From Erwinia sp. S63 (lineage in GTDB: Bacteria > Pseudomonadota > Gammaproteobacteria > Enterobacterales > Enterobacteriaceae), in the NCBI RefSeq assembly GCF_016625195.1, contig NZ_JACVUP010000001.1:496001-560000 (forward strand): 64,000 bases of DNA. The letters are read 5' to 3'. This document shows, piece by piece, positions 17,277 to 26,801 of the stretch. The notes below the pieces were generated by a model. It worked only from the letters and a program-made list of their open reading frames with translations. It made no database searches and was not told the DNA's origin. Position 1 is the first letter of the stretch, and each line of letters opens with the position of its first letter. The translations under genes were made by a program, and so were the position numbers.

Positions 17277-18428
17277 GTGGCTGAAGAGAGCGACGAGGAC
17301 AAAACAGAATCGCCCACGGCGCACCGACTAGAGAAGGCGCGAGAAGAGGGGCAGATTCCGCGATCGCGCGAGCTGACATCAGTACTGATGCTGCTGGCGG
17401 GCTTGCTGATCCTGTGGCTGGGCGGGGAACTGATGGCTGAACAGCTGGCGAGTATGTTGGCCACCGGCTTTCGTTTCGATCATGCCATGGTGACCGATGA
17501 CAAGATGATCATCGCCCACATCAGCAATCTGATTGGTCAGGCAGTGATGGCGCTGCTGCCGCTGATGGCAGGACTGGTGATTGTGGCGATCGCCGCGCCA
17601 ATGCTGCTCGGCGGAATCAATATTAGCGGCAAATCGATCAAACTGGATTTCACCAAGCTCAATCCGCTGAGTGGTCTTAAACGCATGGTGTCCTCCCAGA
17701 CCTGGGCAGAATTGCTGAAAGCCATTTTGAAAGCAGTGCTGGTGGGGCTGGTGGGCGGCTGGTACATCTGGTCGCACTGGCAGGAGATGCTGCGGTTGAT
17801 CAGTGAATCCCCGGTTAATGCGCTCCACCATGGTTTAACCATGATCGCCATTAGCTGTGCGTTGATCATGCTGGGCCTGGTGCCGATGGTCGGCTTCGAC
17901 GTGTTCTGGCAGCTCTACAGCCACTTTAAAAAGCTGAAGATGTCGCGCCAGGAAATCCGCGACGAGCATAAACAAAACGAAGGTGACCCGCATGTCAAAG
18001 GGCGCATTCGTCAGGCGATGCGCGCAGCTGCACGTCGTCGCATGATGGCAGATGTACCGAAAGCTGACGTTATCGTCACCAACCCAACGCACTACTCGGT
18101 GGCGTTGCAGTATCAGGAAGGCAAGATGAGCGCGCCAAAGGTGATTGCGAAAGGGGCCGGCGATATTGCACTGAAAATTCGTGAACTGGCAAAAGAGCAT
18201 CGCATTCCGATTTTAGAAGCACCGCCGCTGGCGCGTGCGCTGTATCGACATACGGAAATTGGTCAGTTCATCCCCGGCGCGCTGTATGCGGCGGTGGCGG
18301 AAGTGCTGGCCTGGGTGTGGCAACTGCGTCGCTGGAAGCGCGAAGGTGGCCTGATCCCAACCAAACCAAAACAGCTGCCGGTTCCGGCAGACATGGACTT
18401 TGCAGGAGAGAACAGAAACGATGGCTAA
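17277..18428 (+). CDS. flhB: Flagellar export apparatus protein FlhB
   Basis: FlhB is the substrate-specificity switch of the flagellar type III export gate. The 383 residues begin at a GTG preceded by GAGG, giving the usual AEESDEDKTESPTAHRLEKA start. Four membrane segments follow, then the cytoplasmic domain with the NPTH autocleavage motif (VTNPTHYSVALQY). Length agrees with E. coli (382). It overlaps flhA by eight bases. In E. coli cheZ is upstream; here the nas operon ends 87 bases before it. Confidence 0.97.
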   Translation: MAEESDEDKTESPTAHRLEKAREEGQIPRSRELTSVLMLLAGLLILWLGGELMAEQLASMLATGFRFDHAMVTDDKMIIAHISNLIGQAVMALLPLMAGLVIVAIAAPMLLGGINISGKSIKLDFTKLNPLSGLKRMVSSQTWAELLKAILKAVLVGLVGGWYIWSHWQEMLRLISESPVNALHHGLTMIAISCALIMLGLVPMVGFDVFWQLYSHFKKLKMSRQEIRDEHKQNEGDPHVKGRIRQAMRAAARRRMMADVPKADVIVTNPTHYSVALQYQEGKMSAPKVIAKGAGDIALKIRELAKEHRIPILEAPPLARALYRHTEIGQFIPGALYAAVAEVLAWVWQLRRWKREGGLIPTKPKQLPVPADMDFAGENRNDG

Positions 18429-20508
18429 TCTGGCCGAAAAGCTGCGTTTACCGGGCAACTTTAATGACACGCAGTGGAAGGTGCTGGCTGGGCCGATACT
18501 GATCATGTTGATCCTGTCGATGATGGTGCTGCCGCTGCCGGCCTTCATTCTCGACCTGCTGTTCACCTTTAACATTGCGCTGTCGATCATGGTGTTGCTG
18601 GTGGCCATGTTCACCCAGCGCACGCTGGAATTTGCCGCCTTCCCGACCATTCTGCTGTTCTCTACATTGCTGCGCCTGGCGCTGAACGTCGCCTCAACCC
18701 GTATCATCCTGCTGGAAGGTCATACGGGTGCTGATGCCGCCGGACGCGTGGTTGAAGCTTTCGGCCACTTCCTCGTAGGCGGTAACTTCGCCATTGGTAT
18801 CGTGGTGTTCATCATCCTCGTTATCATCAACTTTATGGTTATCACCAAAGGTGCCGGCCGTATTGCCGAAGTGGGCGCGCGTTTCGTGCTGGATGGGATG
18901 CCCGGCAAGCAGATGGCGATCGATGCTGACCTTAACGCCGGTTTAATCGGTGAAGAGGAAGCTAAACGTCGTCGTACCGAAGTAACCCAGGAAGCCGATT
19001 TCTACGGCTCAATGGACGGTGCGAGTAAGTTTGTGCGCGGTGACGCCATCGCCGGTATTTTGATCATGGTGATCAACGTCATCGGCGGTCTGTTGGTGGG
19101 CGTGGTGCAGCACGGCATGGATCTGGGGCACGCGGGTGAAACCTATACCCTGTTGACCATCGGTGACGGCCTTGTTGCACAGATCCCGGCGCTGGTGATC
19201 TCCACTGCTGCGGGTGTGATTGTGACGCGCGTGGGCACCGATCAGGATGTTGGCGATCAGATGGTCTCCCAGCTGTTCAGCAATCCGCGCGTCTTGATGC
19301 TAAGCGGCGGTGTCATCGGTCTGCTCGGCCTGGTGCCGGGAATGCCAAACTTTGTTTTCCTGCTGTTTACCGCCGCCTTACTGGGCCTGGCGTGGTGGCT
19401 GCGCGGTCGTGAGATGAAACCGAAGAGCTCCGCTGAACCTACCAGTCTGGTCAAAACCCAGGAGACGCCCGCCACCGTGGAAGCCTCGTGGAAAGACGTA
19501 CAGCTGGAAGATTCTCTGGGTCTGGAAGTCGGTTATCGTCTGATACCGATGGTCGATCATCTGCAAAATGGTGAACTGCTGGGGCGCATCCGCAGTATCC
19601 GTAAAAAAGTTGCACAGGAGGTGGGGTTCCTGCCGCCGGTGGTGCATATCCGCGACAATATGGATCTGCCGCCTGCCCGTTATCGCATCCTGATGAAAGG
19701 CGTGGAAATTGGTAGTGGTGATGCTTACCCAGGGCGCTGGATGGCGATTAACCCAGGCACTGCAGCCGGTTCGCTGCCGGGTGAACCGACAGTCGATCCT
19801 GCCTTCGGCTTAGCGGCCATCTGGATCGATAGCGCGCTGAAAGAGCAGGCGCAGATTCAGGGCTTCACGGTAGTGGAAGCCAGTACCGTGGTGGCGACAC
19901 ACCTCAACCATTTGATCGGTCAATACGCCAGCGAGCTGTTTGGTCGTCAGGAAGCGCAGCAGTTGCTGGATCGCGTGACGCAGGAGATGCCGAAGCTGAC
20001 CGAAGATTTGGTGCCGGGGGTGATCACCCTGACCACACTGCACAAAGTGTTGCAGAACCTGCTGATTGAGCGGGTGTCGATTCGCGATATGCGCACCATC
20101 ATCGAAACCCTGGCGGAACATGCGCCGGTACAGACCGATCCACAAGAGCTGACCAGCGTGGTACGTGTGGCGCTGGGCCGTGCGATTACTCAGCAGTGGT
20201 TCCCGGGTAACGGCGAAGTGCAGGTGATTGGACTGGATGCCACCTTAGAACGTCTGCTGCTGCAAGCGTTACAGGGCGGCGGCGGTCTGGAGCCGGGTCT
20301 GGCCGATCGTCTGTTAGTGCAGACGCAGGGCGCTCTGCAACAGCAAGAGATGACCGGTGCACCGCCGGTGTTGCTGGTCAACCATCCGCTGCGCGCTTTG
20401 CTGGCGCGCTTCCTGCGCCGGAATCTGCCGCAGCTGGTGGTGTTGTCGAATATGGAGCTGACCGACAATCGCCAGATTCGTATGACCGCCACCATTGGGG
20501 GCAAATAA
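18421..20508 (+). CDS. flhA: Flagellar export gate protein FlhA
   Basis: This 695-residue protein is the large export-gate component with about eight membrane helices in the first half, the conserved FHIPEP-type region (ALNVASTRIILLEG and GRIAEVGARFVLDGMPGKQMAIDADLNAG, which I read as the family signature) and a cytoplasmic domain that docks export substrates. The true start is the ATG at 18421, inside the end of flhB. flhE follows after three bases, so flhBAE form one operon. Confidence 0.97.
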   Translation: MANLAEKLRLPGNFNDTQWKVLAGPILIMLILSMMVLPLPAFILDLLFTFNIALSIMVLLVAMFTQRTLEFAAFPTILLFSTLLRLALNVASTRIILLEGHTGADAAGRVVEAFGHFLVGGNFAIGIVVFIILVIINFMVITKGAGRIAEVGARFVLDGMPGKQMAIDADLNAGLIGEEEAKRRRTEVTQEADFYGSMDGASKFVRGDAIAGILIMVINVIGGLLVGVVQHGMDLGHAGETYTLLTIGDGLVAQIPALVISTAAGVIVTRVGTDQDVGDQMVSQLFSNPRVLMLSGGVIGLLGLVPGMPNFVFLLFTAALLGLAWWLRGREMKPKSSAEPTSLVKTQETPATVEASWKDVQLEDSLGLEVGYRLIPMVDHLQNGELLGRIRSIRKKVAQEVGFLPPVVHIRDNMDLPPARYRILMKGVEIGSGDAYPGRWMAINPGTAAGSLPGEPTVDPAFGLAAIWIDSALKEQAQIQGFTVVEASTVVATHLNHLIGQYASELFGRQEAQQLLDRVTQEMPKLTEDLVPGVITLTTLHKVLQNLLIERVSIRDMRTIIETLAEHAPVQTDPQELTSVVRVALGRAITQQWFPGNGEVQVIGLDATLERLLLQALQGGGGLEPGLADRLLVQTQGALQQQEMTGAPPVLLVNHPLRALLARFLRRNLPQLVVLSNMELTDNRQIRMTATIGGK

Positions 20509-20511
20509 CCG

Positions 20512-20919
20512 ATGCGCCGTTGGTGTTGGACTCTGATGATGTTGCCGATGGTGGCATTGCCGCTCTATGTTAACGCGGCGGGTGGGGCATGGTCCGACAG
20601 CGCCAGTGGCCCCAGTATTGGCGTGCGTGGTAACTGGTTAATGACGCCCGCGATGAAGGCACCTTCTTCTGCGCCGGGCGCGATTACCACAGTGAGCTGG
20701 CGCTATCAACTCAGCCGTCCGGCACCGTCAGGCATGATTGTGCGGTTGTGCACCACCCAACGCTGTGTAGAAATTGAAGGCGGAAGTGGCAGCACACGCG
20801 GCTTAGCTAACATACCGGCTGAAGAAACGCTGCATCTGGCATTTGGTTTTCAGGGGAAGGGGGCTTTACCACCAGGATTACGGGTGGTGAGCAGCCAGGT
20901 CACTGTGAATTACCAATAG
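20512..20919 (+). CDS. flhE: Periplasmic flagellar protein FlhE
   Basis: This 135-residue protein has a signal peptide of about 23 residues (cleavage near VNAAGG) and two cysteines in LCTTQRCVEI. Position and size match FlhE, a periplasmic protein of enterobacterial flagellar operons thought to act as a plug or chaperone limiting proton leak through the export gate. It ends the operon, directly before a strong terminator. Confidence 0.9.
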   Translation: MRRWCWTLMMLPMVALPLYVNAAGGAWSDSASGPSIGVRGNWLMTPAMKAPSSAPGAITTVSWRYQLSRPAPSGMIVRLCTTQRCVEIEGGSGSTRGLANIPAEETLHLAFGFQGKGALPPGLRVVSSQVTVNYQ

Positions 20920-20923
20920 GTAT

Positions 20924-20950
20924 AAAAAAACCCGCCGAGGCGGGTTTTTT
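20924..20950. terminator. Bidirectional terminator between flhE and argS
   Basis: A run of A, the stem CCCGC/GCGGG with a CGAG loop, and a run of T form a symmetric terminator that serves the two convergent genes. Confidence 0.95.
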
Positions 20951-20954
20951 GCTA

Positions 20955-22685
20955 TTACATACGCTCGACGGTTTTGATACCCAGCGTATCCAGACCTTGC
21001 TTCAGCGTTTTGGCGGTCAGTGCCGCCAGTTGCAGTCGGCTATTACGCACCTGCTCATCTTCGGCGGAGAGGATAGGGCAGTGCTCGTAGAAGCCAGAGA
21101 ACAGGCCAGCCAGATCGTACAGGTAAGCACACATCACATGCGGCGTACCATCACGTGCAACCTGGGTAATAATCTCCTCAAACTGCAGCAAACGGGTCGC
21201 TAACTGCGCTTCACGCTCTTCGGTCAGCACGATGTCACCGCTCAGGCTCTCGGCATCGATGCCAGCTTTACGGAACACCGACAGCACGCGGGTGTAGGCA
21301 TACTGCATGTATGGCGCAGTGTTACCTTCAAACGCCAGCATATTATCCCAGTCGAAGATGTAATCGGTGGTGCGGCTTTTTGACAGGTCAGCATATTTCA
21401 CAGCGCCGATACCGACGACTTCCGCCAGATCTTTCAGCTCTTGTGCTGACATCTCCGGGTTCTTCTCGCTGACCAGCGCATGCGCACGCTCAACCGCTTC
21501 ATCCAGCAGATCGGCTAACTTGATGGTGCCGCCGCTGCGGGTTTTGAATGGACGACCATCTTTGCCCAGCATCATGCCAAACGCATGGTGCTCTAGCGGC
21601 ACAGACTCCGGCACATAACCGGCTTTACGCACAATGGTCCACGCCTGTTGCAAATGCTGATGCTGACGTGAATCGATGTAATACAGCACGCGATCGGCCT
21701 TCAGCGTCTCATAACGGTATTTTGCGCAGGCGATGTCAGTGGTGGTGTAGAGATAGCCGCCATCCTTTTTCTGGATGATCACGCCCATCGCTTCGCCTTC
21801 CTTGTTTTTGAACTCATCAAGGAACACCACGGTCGCGCCTTCGCTGGTCACGGCCAGGCCTTTTTCACGCAAATCGCTGACGATGCCAGGCAGCATATCG
21901 TTGTACAGGCTCTCACCCATCACATCTTTGCGCGTTAACGTCACGTTCAGGCGGTCATAGACTTCCTGATTCTGGCTCATGGTGATATCCACCAGCTTTT
22001 TCCACATCGCACGGCAATACTCGTCGCCGCCTTGCAGTTTCACCACGTAACCACGGGCACGCTCGGCGAACGCTTCGTCGGCGTCATAGGTGACTTTGGC
22101 TTCACGGTAGAACTCTTCCAGGTCAGCCAGCGCGATGTCTTCGTGATGTTCGTTCTGCTGCTTTTCCAGATAAGCAATCAGCATACCGAACTGGGTACCC
22201 CAATCGCCGACGTGGTTGGCGCGAATCACGTTATGGCCGAGGAATTCCAGCGTACGCACCGCAGCGTCACCGATGATGGTGGAGCGGACGTGTCCGACGT
22301 GCATCTGTTTCGCAACGTTAGGCGCCGAGTAATCGATGACAATGGTTTGTGGCGTCAGGCTGCTGACGCCAAGGCGCGGCAATTGCAGGGCCTGCGCGGC
22401 TTGAGTCGCTAACCAGTTGCGATCGAGGAAAATGTTGATAAAGCCGGGACCGGCGATTTCTACTTTGCTGGCGATGCCATCGAGATCAAGATGCTGGATC
22501 ACCTGCTCAGCCAGTTGGCGCGGCGCCTGACCGAGCTTTTTCGCCACAGCCATGATACCGTTCGCCTGGTAATCGCCGAACTGCACTTTGGCAGACTGAC
22601 GTACCTGAGGTTCGCAATCTGCTGGCGCACCCGCCGCAACCATAGCCTGACCGACTTTATCGGAAAGAAGAGCCTGAATATTCAC
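20955..22685 (-). CDS. argS: Arginyl-tRNA synthetase
   Basis: ArgRS charges tRNA-Arg. The 576 residues start at a GTG (22685) preceded by GAAGG and read [20 protein letters not shown], the usual enterobacterial N terminus. The class I HIGH-type motif is [12 protein letters not shown] near residue 130; the KMSKS loop is degenerate, as is normal for bacterial ArgRS. Length is within one residue of E. coli. It converges with flhE. Confidence 0.97.
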   Translation of the reverse strand: MNIQALLSDKVGQAMVAAGAPADCEPQVRQSAKVQFGDYQANGIMAVAKKLGQAPRQLAEQVIQHLDLDGIASKVEIAGPGFINIFLDRNWLATQAAQALQLPRLGVSSLTPQTIVIDYSAPNVAKQMHVGHVRSTIIGDAAVRTLEFLGHNVIRANHVGDWGTQFGMLIAYLEKQQNEHHEDIALADLEEFYREAKVTYDADEAFAERARGYVVKLQGGDEYCRAMWKKLVDITMSQNQEVYDRLNVTLTRKDVMGESLYNDMLPGIVSDLREKGLAVTSEGATVVFLDEFKNKEGEAMGVIIQKKDGGYLYTTTDIACAKYRYETLKADRVLYYIDSRQHQHLQQAWTIVRKAGYVPESVPLEHHAFGMMLGKDGRPFKTRSGGTIKLADLLDEAVERAHALVSEKNPEMSAQELKDLAEVVGIGAVKYADLSKSRTTDYIFDWDNMLAFEGNTAPYMQYAYTRVLSVFRKAGIDAESLSGDIVLTEEREAQLATRLLQFEEIITQVARDGTPHVMCAYLYDLAGLFSGFYEHCPILSAEDEQVRNSRLQLAALTAKTLKQGLDTLGIKTVERM

Positions 22686-22853
22686 CGCGTTACCTTCATT
22701 TGCTGAAAAGGCCCGCCAGTGGCGGCGAGCCGATGTCGTCATCCCGCAACTGCGCGGCGGGACGAAAAAAATAGAGGGGAAGTATACGTGAAATGTTAGG
22801 GGGCGTCAGCTTTTCGCAAACGCAACAGCGGGTAACAGCAACCCGCGCGCCGA

Positions 22854-22976
22854 TTAACGGCGACGCGGGTGACGACGAGGATTTTTAACGCTTTTGTCTT
22901 CACGCACCTTCCAGTGGCGGGAAATTGCAAATCCCATCAATGCAATCAGGACCGCGACAACAATGAGCATAGACAT
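22854..22976 (-). CDS. Small single-pass membrane peptide of unknown function
   Basis: This 40-codon gene starts at the ATG at 22976 with AAGGA about nine bases upstream. The peptide has one hydrophobic helix (LIVVAVLIALMGFAI) followed by a very basic tail (HWKVREDKSVKNPRRHPRRR). The positive tail predicts an N-out, C-in insertion. It lies alone between argS and yecM, reads the same way as argS, and I do not recognise it. A real gene is supported by the ribosome-binding site and the ordered composition; no function is suggested. Confidence 0.6.
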   Translation of the reverse strand: MSMLIVVAVLIALMGFAISRHWKVREDKSVKNPRRHPRRR

Positions 22977-23295
22977 AGAGCCATTCCTTGTAGTTGTGAA
23001 ACACAAATTTATAAGAAAGGGTATCAAGCTGCAATTGTTTGCAACTGAAATAAGACTTATCTCATTGTATTAATTATCGTTAATAATAACAGTAATTTAA
23101 GTGGTTTTCATAAAGTAACTACTGGACCTATTTAGGGGATTACTCCTAAACAGATGCCCTATTTTTGCGGTTTCAGCCCTTTTCCATGATGAAATCGGAG
23201 GAATCCGACCATTTTGTCAAGCGGAATCTGAAGCGCTGCTGTTTTTTAATTGATTAGAATAACTGAACTGATATTGATGTTTTTGGAGTGTTGAG
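22977..23295. other. Intergenic region between the small peptide gene and yecM
   Basis: About 320 very AT-rich bases. They should carry the leftward promoter of the small peptide gene and the rightward promoter of yecM. I see no clear consensus pair, no terminator and no coding frame. Confidence 0.4.
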
Positions 23296-23850
23296 ATGAA
23301 TTTTCCTGCGGAACTGAGTGATTTAGAACAAGACCTGGCTCGATTTGAACACTCTTTGCAGCAATTTGCTGAAAGATTAGGGCTGCAGTTAGCCGAACAT
23401 GAGGCCGATCACCTGGCGGTGCGCTGCCATCAGTTCGCCACGGCCGAGCGCTGGAAGGCGGGATTACTGCAAATGGGCAGTCAGTTTTCCGAAGCGATGA
23501 TCAACGGGCGCCCGATCTGCTTGTTCAAATTGCATCAGCCTTTAAATCTCGCCGGATGGCAGGTCGATGTGATTGAGTTACCCTGGCCGGGTGAAAAATT
23601 GTATCGCCATGAAGGTTGGGAACATGTGGAAATCGTGTTGCGTGGTGAGCCAGAGACCTTAGGCATGCGCGCGATGGCGTTACTCTCCGATCATGCGCTG
23701 ACGCAACCCGGCATCTCGTTCAAAACCAGTGCGCCGAAGGGTGAAAATGAGCGTTTGCCCAACCCGACACTGGCGGTGACGGACGGGCAAACCACCATCA
23801 AGTTTCATCCATGGCGACTGGAAGAGATTGTCGCCAGTGAGCAAGGTTAA
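23296..23850 (+). CDS. yecM: YecM family VOC-fold protein
   Basis: This 184-residue protein matches YecM along its length (DHLAVRCHQFATAERWKAGL, INGRPICLFKL, VIELPWPGEKLYRHEGWEHVE). The family has a vicinal-oxygen-chelate fold with metal-binding His and Glu residues. Its substrate is not established. The ATG follows GGAG at a good distance. It ends three to four bases inside the convergent aminotransferase gene. Confidence 0.9.
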   Translation: MNFPAELSDLEQDLARFEHSLQQFAERLGLQLAEHEADHLAVRCHQFATAERWKAGLLQMGSQFSEAMINGRPICLFKLHQPLNLAGWQVDVIELPWPGEKLYRHEGWEHVEIVLRGEPETLGMRAMALLSDHALTQPGISFKTSAPKGENERLPNPTLAVTDGQTTIKFHPWRLEEIVASEQG

Positions 23851-24986
23851 CGCCGGGCGATGACCGCGCTGTGCAATCGGCTCACCGACTGTTCCAGTAA
23901 GGCGCGCGTGCAGCCGAAGTTAAAGCGCACGAAGTTATCATCACCGAAATCGCGGCCGGGTGAGAAACCGAGGCCGTGTTTTTCGAAATAGATCGCGGGG
24001 CTGGCCACATCCAGCTGGCTGGCATCGATCCAGCCGAGATAGGTGGCTTCGGGCGAATTCATCTGCAGTTCGGGAAGCGCATTGACTTGCGCCACCAGCC
24101 AGTCGCGATTGGCTCGCAGATAGTCGATTTGCGCCTCCAGCCACGCATCGCCCTCACGCCAGGCCGCTTCTGCTGCCACCAACGCCAGGATATCGACGCC
24201 AGGCACAATGCCTTCGCGCACCTGCTTAAAACGTTTGCGTAACTCGGGATTGGGGATGATCGCCATCGATGCGCCCAGACCGGCGATGTTGAAGGTTTTC
24301 GACGGCGATATCAGCGTAATGCTGCGCTGTGCGGCATCATCACTCAATGCCGCAAAGGGAATATGGTGTGCCTCGGGCGAGAGAATCAAATCACAATGAA
24401 TTTCGTCAGAACAAACGATCAAATCGTGTTGCTGAGCAAACGCCAGTTGCGCCTCCAATTCCTCGCGACGATACACGGTGCCGCCGGGGTTTTGCGGATT
24501 GCACAGCATCAGCAGGCGTTCATTGCCCTGCATCGCAGCCGTATCGAGATCGACGACCCAGCGGTCCTGCAGTAAACGCAGCGGCAAGTTGATCTGTTCA
24601 CGCTCGGCCAGTTTTGAGGCAGCGCGGAACGGTGGATAAATCGGCGTTGGCGCGACTGTGCGTTGCCCAGCCTCGGTAAAAGCGCGGACCGAAAGGTTCA
24701 GGCCGCTGACGACGCCAGGCAGCATGACAATCCATTCCGGCTGAATATGCCAGTTGTAGCGCAGCGCCAGGCGGGAAACAGTGATATCAATCAATCCCGT
24801 GGGCGTGCCGCCATAGCCGAAAACACCGTGGTCAGCGCGTTGTTTAATGGCCTCAATAATACACTGAGGGGAGCGAAAATCCGTGTCTGCGACCCATAAT
24901 GGCAGCACATCACGATCGCCATATTTGTGCCATTTCAAACTATCGCTGTGACGACGGTCTATCCATTGATCAAAATCGAATGCCAT
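23847..24986 (-). CDS. MalY/PatB family PLP-dependent C-S lyase
   Basis: This 379-residue fold-type I enzyme begins AFDFDQWIDRRHSDSLKWHKYGD, the PatB/MalY start. It contains LPLWVADTDFRSP, the cofactor contact NPQNPGGTVY and the PLP lysine in SPSKTFNIAGL. Such enzymes are cystathionine beta-lyases; MalY also moonlights as a maltose-regulon antagonist in E. coli, but nothing here links it to maltose. I chose the ATG at 24986; a start at 25013 would add nine atypical residues. The gene is inserted between yecM and cutC. Confidence 0.88.
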   Translation of the reverse strand: MAFDFDQWIDRRHSDSLKWHKYGDRDVLPLWVADTDFRSPQCIIEAIKQRADHGVFGYGGTPTGLIDITVSRLALRYNWHIQPEWIVMLPGVVSGLNLSVRAFTEAGQRTVAPTPIYPPFRAASKLAEREQINLPLRLLQDRWVVDLDTAAMQGNERLLMLCNPQNPGGTVYRREELEAQLAFAQQHDLIVCSDEIHCDLILSPEAHHIPFAALSDDAAQRSITLISPSKTFNIAGLGASMAIIPNPELRKRFKQVREGIVPGVDILALVAAEAAWREGDAWLEAQIDYLRANRDWLVAQVNALPELQMNSPEATYLGWIDASQLDVASPAIYFEKHGLGFSPGRDFGDDNFVRFNFGCTRALLEQSVSRLHSAVIARR

Positions 24987-25071
24987 AGTGAGGTTTCCAC
25001 GTAAACTGTCCAATTAAGCAGACTAACTTAAGCCATCCTCCCGAGCCAGAAGTCATGAAAAGGAGCAAGGT

Positions 25072-25824
25072 ATGACGAAACTGGAAATTTGTTGCTACGG
25101 CATCGACTGTGCAATGACTGCACAGCAGTCCGGTGCCGATCGCGTGGAACTGTGCAGTGCCCCACGTGAAGGCGGGCTGACGCCGTCGGCTGGCGTGCTG
25201 GAAGCCGCACAACGAGAATTGTCGATTCCGGTACACCCGATTGTTCGCCCACGTGGCGGCGATTTTTGTTACACCGCACAGGAATTTGAGGTGATGAAAT
25301 CCGATGTCGCGCTAATGCGTGAACTGGGTTTCCCCGGCGTGGTGATTGGCATGCTGGATGAAGATGCCCATGTTGATATTACGCGGATGCGGCAGATCAT
25401 GGCGCTGTGCGATGGCATGGCGGTGACTTTTCATCGCGCTTTTGATTTGTGCCACAGTCCTAAACGCGCGCTGGACGTGCTGTCGGATTTAGGCGTTGCC
25501 CGTATTTTGACCTCCGGCCAGCAGCAGAGCGCGGAGACCGGAATTGCATTGTTGCGGGAACTAAATGAACTGAGCACGGGTCCAATTATTATGGCCGGTG
25601 CGGGTGTCCGCTTGAGCAATTTGCAGAAATTTATTGATAGTGGTCTGCAGGAAGTTCACAGCTCCGCCAGCCGACTGGTTGCTTCGCCGATGCGCTACCG
25701 TAAAGCCGGTGTCTCCATGTGCTCCGAAGCAGAAGTCGACGAATTCAGCCGAACTTGTGTTGACGGCGATGTGGTCGAAGCGATGAAAAGTATGCTGGAA
25801 ATGACCGCAGTTCGCGTTGCCTGA
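25072..25824 (+). CDS. cutC: Copper homeostasis protein CutC
   Basis: This 250-residue TIM-barrel protein shows the CutC family segments [30 protein letters not shown] and VTFHRAFD. It was linked to copper tolerance in E. coli, though its biochemical role remains unclear. AAGGAG precedes the ATG. A terminator follows about 60 bases after the stop, and that terminator is one edge of the small island downstream. Confidence 0.95.
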   Translation: MTKLEICCYGIDCAMTAQQSGADRVELCSAPREGGLTPSAGVLEAAQRELSIPVHPIVRPRGGDFCYTAQEFEVMKSDVALMRELGFPGVVIGMLDEDAHVDITRMRQIMALCDGMAVTFHRAFDLCHSPKRALDVLSDLGVARILTSGQQQSAETGIALLRELNELSTGPIIMAGAGVRLSNLQKFIDSGLQEVHSSASRLVASPMRYRKAGVSMCSEAEVDEFSRTCVDGDVVEAMKSMLEMTAVRVA

Positions 25825-25885
25825 GTTCGCACTCCTTTTGCCGCGCAGCACGCCAAAAATCTGACGTGATGTTTGCAAGTACCAA

Positions 25886-25918
25886 ACCCCAGTGAGTTTT
25901 GCTGGGGTTCTTTTTTTT
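25886..25918 (+). terminator. cutC terminator, also an island boundary
   Basis: ACCCCAG (25886-25892) pairs with CTGGGGT (25902-25908), followed by TTC and eight T. Its right half, TTTGCTGGGGTTCTTTTT (25898-25915), recurs exactly at 28238-28255. Confidence 0.9.
25898..25915. repeat. Left copy of an 18-bp direct repeat flanking the island (att-like)
   Basis: TTTGCTGGGGTTCTTTTT occurs here within the cutC terminator and again in the same orientation at 28238-28255. The 2.3 kb between the copies is AT-rich and carries phage-like and effector-like genes, as expected for attachment-site repeats. Confidence 0.55.
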
Positions 25919-26035
25919 CAAAACCATAAGTTTAAGTGCGAAGAGTGCATCGAGGTAGGCCGACATTCTCAAAAATAATCCTTTTATAAACAATATTCAA
26001 CAGGATTGCGCGTGAAACTAATTTCATACGATTGA

Positions 26036-26362
26036 CCTAACTATTTTATTGAAAAGTACGTTGGATGTTCGTCAATTTCGGCTAGTTTCAATGGGTTATT
26101 TCAGGATGAATTACATGGAATACGCTATATAGAAAACGACACGATAATAATTAATAGTTGTGTCTGTAGATTGAGGCAGAAACGTTCGGATGAAAATGCC
26201 TTGTTAGTTGAACATTACATAAAGGACATTTCAAAGCGAGCATTGGAAAGAAAGCTTAAAATCGCAGAAGGCATTTTATGTATCAGGTTCCAGATTGCAG
26301 AAGGCATAATTGTTGGCGGGTGCCGCTCCATTCTCGACGATGGACTTGAGATGGATGGTTAG
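26036..26362 (+). pseudogene. Remnant of a phage antitermination (Q-like) protein
   Basis: A frame of 109 codons is open from just after a TGA to the TAG at 26362 but has no plausible start codon with a ribosome-binding site. The C-terminal part (ENALLVEHYIKDISKRAL and ERKLKIAEG, then FQIAEGIIVGGC) has the helix-turn-helix look of phage late antiterminators, in which the repeated IAEG helices and the closing LEMD are familiar. I assign it from memory of the family pattern only. The missing N terminus and the isolated position argue for a decayed fragment. Confidence 0.4.
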
Positions 26363-26405
26363 CATGAAACTCTGAAAGCCCACTATATGGGCTTAATTTA
26401 GATAA

Positions 26406-26801
26406 TTATCTAATTAAATAAACAGCTATAACAGATATGCCCATGATAAGGTAACATATGCCTGCAAGCATCCAAAGACGCGATATCTGAACCATCCAAC
26501 CATCAATAGTCATTCTATTTTCGGAAAAGAAAGAATAAGCTGAGTCGCTATAGTCTAAAAGGTATATTCTTTCCTTTTTGCTGATTTTTATAAAAAACCT
26601 GCATGTCTGATAAGCACCAAAAAAACCCATTAAATGGGAAAGCGAATATGGAGCTGGAAACCGATGGTTCTTCAGGAAAAGGCTAATATAACATTCATAT
26701 TTTCTTTTATTGAATGCATATATAAAGAATGAAACAAAAATGAGAAAGCTTCCCATTAAACCGAAAAATAACCCGGTACGGGAAATGATAAGATCAATCA
26801 C
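26406..26801 (-). CDS. Putative immunity protein, small membrane protein
   Basis: This 131-residue protein has two hydrophobic helices, one near the N terminus (FFGLMGSFLIFVSFFIYAF) and one at the C terminus (MLAGICYLIMGISVIAVYLI), with a basic, aromatic middle part. It is not a family I recognise. Its start overlaps the end of the effector-like gene by eight bases on the same strand. That is the usual arrangement of an immunity gene behind a toxin gene, and a membrane location would suit protection against a membrane-acting toxin. The function is inferred from context only. Confidence 0.55.
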   Translation of the reverse strand: MIDLIISRTGLFFGLMGSFLIFVSFFIYAFNKRKYECYISLFLKNHRFPAPYSLSHLMGFFGAYQTCRFFIKISKKERIYLLDYSDSAYSFFSENRMTIDGWMVQISRLWMLAGICYLIMGISVIAVYLIR

